Shown here: in pieces, positions 1 to 4,949 of the stretch
Layout of the letters: the number at the start of each line of letters is the position of its first letter
How positions within the stretch are numbered: position 1 is the first letter of the stretch
NCBI GenBank assembly: GCA_958402795.1
Contig: CATXUX010000039.1
Coordinates: forward strand, 1 to 31,300
Source of the DNA: an uncultured Lachnospiraceae bacterium
GTDB taxonomy: Bacteria; Bacillota; Clostridia; Lachnospirales; Lachnospiraceae
DNA length: 31,300 bases
Direction: 5' to 3'
Notes under the pieces: generated by a model
Seen by the model: only the letters and a program-made list of their open reading frames with translations
The model's database searches: none
What the model was told of the DNA's origin: nothing
Translations under genes and position numbers: made by a program

Positions 1-1
1 G

Positions 2-217
2 GCGACGCTGATCGTTGGGCTTCCGGCTTCCATCTTTGCTTGCAGAAAAATGAGTGTAGGTGCTTTTGCCGGAAATGTAGTGCCTTACAAATTCCCGGTT
101 TTGGAAATGGGTCTGTTCATTCTGGTATTGTTCGGAATGGAGCTGATCTTGTCTGTTTGGACAATCCGCAGACAGAAAAAACAATCCCTGATTGAACAAA
201 TGCGGGCGATGGAATAA
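2..217 (+). CDS. FtsX-type ABC permease, C-terminal fragment (5' end outside window)
   Basis: The frame is open from base 2 to a TAA at 215-217, giving 71 residues and no start in view. It reads as a hydrophobic segment, a short loop, a second hydrophobic helix (around LEMGLFILVLFGMELILS) and a basic tail ending KQSLIEQMRAME. This matches how the two complete permeases in this window end (last helix, then a tail such as VVERLRVNE). Inference: it is the last part of another FtsX-like permease, so a further transporter lies to the left. A terminator follows directly. Only the C-terminus is visible, so the family call rests on topology and tail similarity. Confidence 0.6.
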   Translation, partial: ATLIVGLPASIFACRKMSVGAFAGNVVPYKFPVLEMGLFILVLFGMELILSVWTIRRQKKQSLIEQMRAME

Positions 218-230
218 CCGTATGGGATCG

Positions 231-260
231 GCGGGGCGGCGTGTGCTGCCCCGCTTTTTT
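231..260 (+). terminator. Intrinsic terminator after the partial permease
   Basis: Ten-bp GC-rich stem (231-240 with 245-254, one G-U pair), a 4-nt loop and six T at 255-260. It separates the upstream transporter from the promoter at 285-373. Confidence 0.85.
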
Positions 261-284
261 CGCCATTTCTCAAAAAAATTTTTG

Positions 285-373
285 AAATGTCCGAGCTTTG
301 TAACAATTCAGCCTGTTTTTCTGTCGAAATCAAAGGCACCTCGGACATTTGTGTAACATTTGTAGTTTATGCT
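285..373 (+). promoter_or_regulatory. Operator/promoter of the tandem-receiver gene (variant of the cassette promoter)
   Basis: A perfect 11-bp inverted repeat has arms AAATGTCCGAG (285-295) and CTCGGACATTT (340-350). The right arm runs into two 11-bp direct repeats, CGGACATTTGT (342-352) and GTAACATTTGT (353-363), followed by a -10-like TATGCT (368-373). The spacing is the same as in the promoters at 2359, 4207, 7748 and 11267, but the half-sites differ (ACATTT preceded by GG or TA rather than GTG). It may answer to a related but different response regulator, perhaps one encoded to the left. Confidence 0.6.
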
Positions 374-404
374 TGTGGTAAATCAATATTGGGGGTGAGG
401 ACAC

Positions 405-1175
405 ATGAAAAAGATACTGCTGATCGACGACAGCGACACCTATACATGGTGCCTGCAAAAATACTTACAGCACCGGGGCTACCCGGTAAAAACGGCTTCC
501 ACTCTGAAAGAAGCGCGGGCCGCCATCCAAGAGGAAATGCCGCTGGTGGTCTGCTGTGATCTCGACCTGCCGGACGGTTCCGGCATGGACTTTCTGGACG
601 AAGTGCGGGCCGCAGACAAGGAGCTGCCCTTTATTCTGGCGTCCTGCCATGACAAGGACGACTACGAACAGGAGGCCAAGCGCCGGGGCGCTACGCTGTG
701 CATGGACAAAATGAAAGAGCTATTGCTGCAAGATAAGCTGGTGGAATACGCTTACCGGCAGTTATCCGGCGAAAAGGCCCCGACTTTTCACAAGCTGCTC
801 TTTGTCCATGCGGAAGATACCAGCGCCGGAGTGCTGCGGGCTGCTATGCTGCAAAAGGGCTTTGACCTGATTCTGGTTCCCTCGATTGGGGAGGCCAAGC
901 GCCGGATTTTTGAGGATAAGGAAATAGACCTAATCTTGTGTGATGTGGAACTGCCGGACGGCACAGCAATGGAGCTGTTTCATACGCTGCGGCGGGTGGC
1001 GGGGATGTTCCAAATGAAGAATCCCCCTGTCCGGCTTCTGCCGTTCTTTATCCTCACCGAGAACAACGACCTTGCCACAGAATATGAATACCGGCATGAG
1101 GGCGTGAACGACTATATCACCGCCCCGGTAAATATCCCGGAGCTGATCCGGCGGATTCTGTTCTTTGTGGAATGA
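405..1175 (+). CDS. Tandem-receiver response regulator without output domain
   Basis: 256 residues containing two CheY-like receiver domains and no DNA-binding domain. Receiver 1 (about 1-118) has the acidic pair D8/D9, the phospho-acceptor D52 in CCDLDLPDG, a Ser at position 80 where Thr or Ser is usual, and a Lys near 102. Receiver 2 (about 128-256) keeps D180 (ILCDVELPDG) and T218 but lacks a clear acidic pair, and has TAP at 239-241 where TKP is expected, so the conserved Lys is Ala240. Known from the family: loss of these residues usually impairs phosphorylation or switching. Inference: receiver 1 signals while receiver 2 may bind a partner. ATG 405 follows a GGGTGAGG ribosome site. It has its own promoter at 285-373 and no adjacent kinase in view. 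Confidence 0.8.
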   Translation: MKKILLIDDSDTYTWCLQKYLQHRGYPVKTASTLKEARAAIQEEMPLVVCCDLDLPDGSGMDFLDEVRAADKELPFILASCHDKDDYEQEAKRRGATLCMDKMKELLLQDKLVEYAYRQLSGEKAPTFHKLLFVHAEDTSAGVLRAAMLQKGFDLILVPSIGEAKRRIFEDKEIDLILCDVELPDGTAMELFHTLRRVAGMFQMKNPPVRLLPFFILTENNDLATEYEYRHEGVNDYITAPVNIPELIRRILFFVE

Positions 1176-1198
1176 AACGAGCTACCATATTCAAACAT

Positions 1199-1241
1199 CT
1201 GCCTCCCCAGCGGGGAAAAGAAAAAAACCGCTGGCAGGCAG
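1199..1241 (+). other. Stem-loop with A-rich loop, downstream of tandem-receiver gene
   Basis: CTGCCT (1199-1204) and CCAGCGG (1207-1213) pair with CCGCTGG (1228-1234) and AGGCAG (1236-1241). The loop is GGAAAAGAAAAAAA and no T-tract follows, so it is not a simple terminator. A stem of different sequence with almost the same A-rich loop lies at 11321-11357 in the second copy of this leader. Confidence 0.6.
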
Positions 1242-1273
1242 ATCATTTCCCATGCAAACCTACATAGCTGATA

Positions 1274-1311
1274 CGGCGGTTTTGAGTAGATCAAGGCCGC
1301 CGTTTCTTTTT
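1274..1311 (+). terminator. Terminator-like hairpin in the sigma-gene leader, copy 1
   Basis: CGGCGGTT-TTGA (1274-1285) pairs with TCAA-GGCCGCCG (1291-1302) around a 5-nt loop, then a T-rich run to 1311. Copy 2 (11382-11418) has a different sequence but keeps the pairing, including compensatory and wobble changes. It lies about 60 nt before the leader-peptide start, so it could end the upstream transcript or act as an attenuator. Confidence 0.65.
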
Positions 1312-1342
1312 GCTTCGAGGACTTTAGCATTGTGTAAGGCAC

Positions 1343-1366
1343 GGCGGTACATAGGAGGATACCGCC
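1343..1366 (+). promoter_or_regulatory. Hairpin presenting the ribosome site of the leader peptide, copy 1
   Basis: GGCGGTA (1343-1349) pairs perfectly with TACCGCC (1360-1366). The 10-nt loop holds AGGAGG and ATG follows at 1367. The second copy has GGCGGCA/TGCCGCC, a paired substitution that keeps the stem, which is strong evidence that the RNA fold matters for translation of the peptide. Confidence 0.75.
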
Positions 1367-1474
1367 ATGTCAATTTTCGTCATTCGCAATAGCCATGAGC
1401 TGCATCAATTAAAAAAAGCCTTGCTCCTCCTCCGGGAGAGTATGACTATCTATCAGTATTATCATTCCATCTAA
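1367..1474 (+). CDS. Short leader peptide (35 aa) upstream of the sigma-like gene, copy 1
   Basis: An ORF of 35 codons starting MSIFVIRNSHELHQL, with AGGAGG in the loop of the preceding hairpin. Against the copy at 11487, codons 8-15 carry five silent changes and none that alters the residue; one replacement (R7H) lies just before. This is the pattern of a translated, selected peptide. The C-terminal third is less conserved, and in copy 2 a stop cuts the last five residues. A terminator-like hairpin follows at 1502, then the sigma-like gene. Inference: a leader peptide for attenuation, comparable in logic to the leader peptide ahead of tet(M) in Tn916, though no sequence relation is claimed. 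Confidence 0.5.
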   Translation: MSIFVIRNSHELHQLKKALLLLRESMTIYQYYHSI

Positions 1475-1501
1475 ATCAGCAGAATAATAGGTGTTTTTGC
1501 T

Positions 1502-1537
1502 GCGCCAGTTTCCCATTGCGGGGAGCTGGCACTTTTT
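1502..1537 (+). terminator. Terminator-like hairpin between leader peptide and sigma-like gene, copy 1
   Basis: GCGCCAG (1502-1508) pairs with CTGGCAC (1526-1532) with one C-A mismatch, and the inner TCCC/GGGA pairs around ATTGCG. Five T follow. In copy 2 (11622-11657) the stem is perfect. Its place between peptide and sigma gene suits an attenuator. Confidence 0.6.
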
Positions 1538-1639
1538 ATTGTCGATTTTTCGGGAAAGCTCCCGAAGTATGTCGTTGCCGATCCCCGCCTCCTTTCGATT
1601 CACTCGTCAATCGCCCGTGAATCAAAATGGAGGTACATA

Positions 1640-2053
1640 ATGAAGAAAGTCAATCTTAGGGACTTATATCCCGATGTTTATAAAACCGATCACTTTGTAG
1701 AGGTAACAGAAGATGTGCTGGAGACAATCCGAGCCACTGAGCGTGCGGAAGCTGCTTATGACCGGAGGATGTATCGCTATAAGGCGTACTACTCCCTGGA
1801 CTGTGACAACGGTATTGAAAATGCGATCCTGATGAAGCCCCAGACACCGGAAATGCTTCTGGAGGAAAAGCAACTGCGGGAGCAACTTTATGTCTCTGTG
1901 ATGGCGCTACCGGAGAAGCAGGCCAAGCGGATCTATGCCCGGTACTACCTGGGTATGCGTGTGAGTGAGATCGCCGCAGCGGAGGGTGTAGACCCAAGCC
2001 GTGTTCGTGACAGTATCCGGCGTGGTCTGAAGCAGCTGGCAAAGTATTTTTAG
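1640..2053 (+). CDS. Sigma-70 region-4-like protein of a mobile element, copy 1
   Basis: 137 residues, far shorter than a full sigma factor. The C-terminal half (about 85-137) is a sigma-70 region 4 type HTH: LPEKQAKRIYARYYLGM, then VSEIAAAEGVDPSRVRDSI and a basic end. The N-terminal half is charged and has no recognised domain. Proteins of this size and layout occur near the integrase end of Tn916- and Tn1549-type elements, where they are thought to act in regulation. ATG 1640 has GGAGG six bases upstream. Compared with the copy at 11760 there are about 16 silent and 3 replacement changes, so both are under purifying selection. Whether it binds RNA polymerase or acts as a DNA-binding regulator is not known. 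Confidence 0.8.
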   Translation: MKKVNLRDLYPDVYKTDHFVEVTEDVLETIRATERAEAAYDRRMYRYKAYYSLDCDNGIENAILMKPQTPEMLLEEKQLREQLYVSVMALPEKQAKRIYARYYLGMRVSEIAAAEGVDPSRVRDSIRRGLKQLAKYF

Positions 2054-2067
2054 GATAGAATAACAAA

Positions 2068-2111
2068 GGGTGCAAGGTCTCAAAGTGCTTCTGGCACAGG
2101 GCCTTGCGCCC
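2068..2111 (+). other. Stem-loop after sigma-like gene copy 1
   Basis: GGGTGCAAGG (2068-2077) pairs with CCTTGCGCCC (2102-2111) with one G-U pair, and an inner GTGC/GCAC stem closes TTCTG. No T-tract follows. It is absent from the second copy, which diverges right after the gene. It could stabilise the mRNA 3' end or end transcription inefficiently. Confidence 0.5.
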
Positions 2112-2122
2112 CATTTGCACGC

Positions 2123-2151
2123 TTGTATTCTTCGAGCAAAGGAAATATAAT
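2123..2151 (+). promoter_or_regulatory. Sigma-A-type promoter for the small HTH gene
   Basis: TTGTAT (2123-2128), 17-bp spacer, TATAAT (2146-2151), then the ribosome site GGAGGG at 2162 and ATG at 2175. Confidence 0.65.
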
Positions 2152-2174
2152 AAACCATATTGGAGGGAAACTAT

Positions 2175-2351
2175 ATGGATTATATGACGCTGAAAGAAGC
2201 AAGTGAAAAATGGGGTGTTACCCCAAGGCAGATCAATTATCTGTGTGCCGGTGGGCGTATCCCCGGCGCTGTAAAGATGGCTACCATTTGGCTGATTCCC
2301 AAGGATGCAGAGAAACCGGCAGACCGTCGTTTCAAAAATACAAAAAAATAA
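2175..2351 (+). CDS. Small excisionase/MerR-like helix-turn-helix protein
   Basis: 58 residues: MDYMTLKEASEKWGVTPRQ, an HTH with the recognition helix near INYLCAGGRIPGAV, then a basic tail. This is the layout of the HTH_17/excisionase-like group that also holds small transcriptional regulators. ATG 2175 is preferred over the upstream TTG at 2160 because GGAGGG (2162-2167) sits seven bases before it. It is immediately upstream of the response regulator promoter. Inference: a local DNA-binding regulator rather than the element's excisionase, since a better candidate lies beside the integrases. Confidence 0.7.
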   Translation: MDYMTLKEASEKWGVTPRQINYLCAGGRIPGAVKMATIWLIPKDAEKPADRRFKNTKK

Positions 2352-2358
2352 TCTTCTC

Positions 2359-2390
2359 GTGAGGTTTCTGTGACATTTGGATGCTACACT
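2359..2390 (+). promoter_or_regulatory. Autoregulatory promoter of the response regulator
   Basis: Two 11-bp direct repeats, GTGAGGTTTCT (2359-2369) and GTGACATTTGG (2370-2380), then TACACT (2385-2390) as -10. The repeat unit GTGAnnTTT, 11-bp period and distance to the -10 box match the promoters at 4207, 7748 and 11267. Binding of OmpR/PhoB-type regulators to 11-bp direct repeats in place of a -35 box is established for the family. Confidence 0.75.
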
Positions 2391-2412
2391 AAGAATGAAG
2401 GAGTGTGATACA

Positions 2413-3099
2413 ATGCGAATTTTAGTAGTCGAGGATGACCGACTTTTGAATAATACCTTGTGCTATAACCTGGATGCTGCGGGCTATGCCGTGGACTCTG
2501 CATTGACAAAATCAGTAGCCAGCAACTTTTTGACCAAGCAGGACTATGATTTGATCGTACTGGATGTAAACCTGCCAGATGGGAACGGCTTTGATTTCTG
2601 CCGGGAGGTAAAGGAACGCCGGCCGGATACGGCGGTGATCTTCCTGACCGCAAATGATATGGAGAGCGATATGCTCAAAGGATATGAACTGGGTGCAGAG
2701 GACTATGTGACCAAGCCATTTCCAATGAGCGTCTTTCAAAAGAAGCTGTCTGTGGTGCTGGGGCGGCTGGCAAAGCAGTCTGGCGGCGGGGATAACTATG
2801 AGGACGGCGCACTGTCCATCAATTTCTCGGAAATGACTGCTTCTCTGTCCGGTAAGCCGCTGGTGTTCACTCCATTGGAATACCGGCTTTTGAAAATCAT
2901 GACCAAAAACCCGCAGAATGTTTTGACCAGGCAGGTGCTTCTTGAAAAACTGTGGGATGCCGATGGGAACTTTGTGGATGAACACGCCCTGACCGCAGCC
3001 ATCAGCCGGGTGCGGAACAAAATTGAAACGGATGGACACCAGTACATCAAGACAGTGTACGGCATGGGCTATATGTGGATCGGAGGGGCGCTCAAATGA
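2413..3099 (+). CDS. OmpR-family response regulator
   Basis: 228 residues. The receiver domain (1-about 118) has D8/D9, phospho-acceptor D51 (IVLDVNLPDG), T79 and K101 (VTKPF). A winged-helix Trans_Reg_C domain (about 128-228) follows, with FTPLEYRLLKIM and YIKTVYGMGYMW. ATG 2413 is chosen for AAGGAG nine bases upstream and because the receiver starts there; the TTG at 2377 would lie inside the promoter. The stop overlaps the kinase start by four bases, so the two are co-translated. The predicted binding sites are the GTGAnnTTT direct repeats found at its own promoter and at both transporter operons. Confidence 0.93.
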   Translation: MRILVVEDDRLLNNTLCYNLDAAGYAVDSALTKSVASNFLTKQDYDLIVLDVNLPDGNGFDFCREVKERRPDTAVIFLTANDMESDMLKGYELGAEDYVTKPFPMSVFQKKLSVVLGRLAKQSGGGDNYEDGALSINFSEMTASLSGKPLVFTPLEYRLLKIMTKNPQNVLTRQVLLEKLWDADGNFVDEHALTAAISRVRNKIETDGHQYIKTVYGMGYMWIGGALK

Positions 3100-4127
3100 A
3101 TATGCGAAAACTCTCCATCAACAAAGCCTGCATCCTTTTGGGAACGCTGTTGCTGCTGGCGGTTGGTGCAGTCTGCGCCGCTGTTTATCTGCTGACCCGG
3201 AATATAACCGCTGTCCGGTGTGTGTTCCTGTTCAGTCTCTTTGTGCTGCTCTGCGTTATCTTCTTTGTGGCTCTGATCCGCCGGAAGCTGGTCCGGTTTT
3301 CCGATGCCTTTTGTGGTCAGATGGATGATATGCTCTCCGGGGATATGCAGCCAAAGCAGACGGTCGAGGAAGAAAGCCTGTTCTATAAAATCAACTACCG
3401 GCTGGGGCGGCTGTACGAGGTCATGCAGGAAAATAAAAACAGCATCGCAAAGGAACGGGCTGACCTGCAAGAGCTGATCTCTGACATCTCCCATCAGGTC
3501 AAGACCCCGATTGCCAACTTGAAGATGATCAACAACACGCTGCTTGAAAAAGAGGTTCCCCCGCAGAAGCAAAAGGAATTTCTGACAGCCCAGGCCAGCC
3601 AGCTTGATAAGCTGGACTTCCTCATGCAAGCCATGATTAAAACCTCCCGCCTGGAAACAGGAGTCATTTCGCTGGAGCAAAAACAGCAGCCGGTTTATGA
3701 TACCCTTGCCGCTGCCCTGGGCGGGATTTTGCTCAATGCCGAAAAGAAACAAATAGATGTGCAGGTGGAATGCCCGGAGCATTTGGATGCACGCCATGAT
3801 AGAAAATGGACAAGCGAAGCCCTGTTCAACATTCTGGATAACGCAGTGAAGTACACCCCGACAGGCGGACAGATCCGTGTGTCTGTGGAAGGATGGGAAA
3901 TGTATGTGAAGATCGACATTGCCGACACCGGCATCGGCATTTCAGAGCAGCACCAGGGAACGATTTTCAAACGGTTTTACCGGGAAGATGCGGTGCATGA
4001 TGTGGACGGTATTGGAATCGGCCTGTATCTGGCCCGTGAGATTGTGACCTTGCAGGGCGGCTATATCCGGGTGGCGTCCGAGGTCGGGAAAGGCTCAACC
4101 TTTTCTGTTTTCCTGCTCCGAAAGTAG
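3096..4127 (+). CDS. Intramembrane-sensing histidine kinase (BceS/VanS-like)
   Basis: 343 residues. Two transmembrane helices (about 12-33 and 41-62) are separated by only a few residues, so there is no extracellular sensor domain. The HisKA dimerisation domain has phospho-acceptor H133 (ISDISHQVKTPIANL). The HATPase has the N box (LFNILDNAVKYTP), G1 (DTGIGI) and G2 (GIGIGLYL). Kinases of this build (BceS type) commonly get their signal from a partner ABC transporter with a large extracellular region. The two such permeases directly downstream make this likely here. Start ATG 3096 overlaps the regulator stop (ATGA). Confidence 0.9.
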   Translation: MNMRKLSINKACILLGTLLLLAVGAVCAAVYLLTRNITAVRCVFLFSLFVLLCVIFFVALIRRKLVRFSDAFCGQMDDMLSGDMQPKQTVEEESLFYKINYRLGRLYEVMQENKNSIAKERADLQELISDISHQVKTPIANLKMINNTLLEKEVPPQKQKEFLTAQASQLDKLDFLMQAMIKTSRLETGVISLEQKQQPVYDTLAAALGGILLNAEKKQIDVQVECPEHLDARHDRKWTSEALFNILDNAVKYTPTGGQIRVSVEGWEMYVKIDIADTGIGISEQHQGTIFKRFYREDAVHDVDGIGIGLYLAREIVTLQGGYIRVASEVGKGSTFSVFLLRK

Positions 4128-4149
4128 CGCCGACACGCCCCAAAAATTG

Positions 4150-4238
4150 AAATGTCACAGACTTGTGACATTTGGGGCCGAATTTAGCGGAAATTTTTTG
4201 TGGCTCGTGACATTTCTGTGAGGTTTGGTCGTTACAAT
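4150..4238 (+). promoter_or_regulatory. Regulated promoter of transporter operon 1
   Basis: A perfect inverted repeat, AAATGTCAC (4150-4158) and GTGACATTT (4165-4173), is followed 33 nt later by the direct repeats GTGACATTTCT (4207-4217) and GTGAGGTTTGG (4218-4228), and the -10 TACAAT (4233-4238). Each arm of the inverted repeat is itself a GTGACATTT half-site, so up to four regulator monomers could dock. The whole block is nearly identical to 7691-7779. Confidence 0.8.
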
Positions 4239-4270
4239 GGGTTTATCAAAAAGAAAGGATGGTGTTCTTT

Positions 4271-4936
4271 ATGAGCATTTTGCAAACGACTGAACTGAAA
4301 AAATATTATGGCACAGAGCCGAACATTACCAGAGCCTTGGATGGTGTGACCCTCTCCATAGAAAAGGGCGAATTTGTAGCCATCGTGGGAACCTCCGGCA
4401 GCGGTAAATCCACACTGCTGAACATGATCGGCGGGCTGGATGTGCCTACCTCCGGCCAGGTTGTAGTGGATGGCAAGGAGCTGTCCAAACTCAAAGACGA
4501 GGAACTGACCGTTTTCCGCAGAAGAAAGATCGGCTTTATCTTCCAGAACTACAATCTGGTGCCGGTGCTGAATGTCTTTGAAAACATTGTGCTGCCTGTG
4601 GAACTGGACGGAAACAAGGTAGACAAGAAGTTTATGAAAGAAGTCGTTCAGATGCTGGGACTGGAGGATAAGCTGAATAATATGCCCAATAACCTCTCTG
4701 GCGGTCAGCAGCAGCGCGTAGCCATTGCCCGCGCCTTGGTGTCAAAGCCCGCTATTGTTTTGGCTGATGAACCCACCGGCAACCTGGACAGCAAAACCAG
4801 CGCCGATGTGCTGGGACTTCTGAAAACCACAAGCCAGAAATTCCACCAGACCCTCGTGATGATTACCCATAACAGTGAGATCGCCCAGCTTGCCGACCGT
4901 ATCATTCGGATCGAGGATGGCAAAATCGTGCAGTAA
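4271..4936 (+). CDS. ABC transporter ATP-binding protein (MacB/BceA type), operon 1
   Basis: 221 residues, the usual length for this family. Walker A GTSGSGKST (40-48), Q92 in the Q-loop (FIFQNYNLVP), signature LSGGQ (142-146), Walker B with D166/E167 (IVLADEPTGNLD) and H200 (MITH). ATG 4271 is chosen over the ATG at 4259, which sits right against the AAAGGA ribosome site. It powers the permease that begins 13 bases after its stop. The ATPase at 7813 is almost the same protein. Likely role, from the family and the neighbouring kinase: handling of peptide antibiotics at the membrane. Confidence 0.95.
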   Translation: MSILQTTELKKYYGTEPNITRALDGVTLSIEKGEFVAIVGTSGSGKSTLLNMIGGLDVPTSGQVVVDGKELSKLKDEELTVFRRRKIGFIFQNYNLVPVLNVFENIVLPVELDGNKVDKKFMKEVVQMLGLEDKLNNMPNNLSGGQQQRVAIARALVSKPAIVLADEPTGNLDSKTSADVLGLLKTTSQKFHQTLVMITHNSEIAQLADRIIRIEDGKIVQ

Positions 4937-4949
4937 AGGGGGCGGGACT

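Larger units (their letters stand above)
1274..2051 (+). repeat. Long direct repeat, copy 1 (leader + peptide + sigma-like gene)
   Basis: About 780 bp repeated in the same orientation at 11382-12171. The stretch from roughly 1624 to 1805 is identical by eye and the rest differs at scattered sites. The copies end exactly at the sigma-gene stop codon (TAG here, TGA there). The two repeats bracket the roughly 10-kb kinase/transporter cassette, with a constant offset of 10,120 bp across the coding part. Confidence 0.9.

Noticed and set aside
1409..1603. Minus-strand 64-codon ORF, intact in both repeat copies (also 11529-11723).
   Set aside because: Between copies 10 of 64 codons change the residue and only 3 are silent (the stop codon also differs), so there is no purifying selection. 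It starts with GTG, has no ribosome site in place, and lies antisense to the leader peptide and hairpin.
1656..2120. Minus-strand ORFs of 154 and 73 codons opposite the sigma-like gene (and 11776-12162).
   Set aside because: They are shadows of the selected plus-strand gene: the silent changes of that gene produce replacements here, and composition is Ser/His/Pro-rich without a domain.
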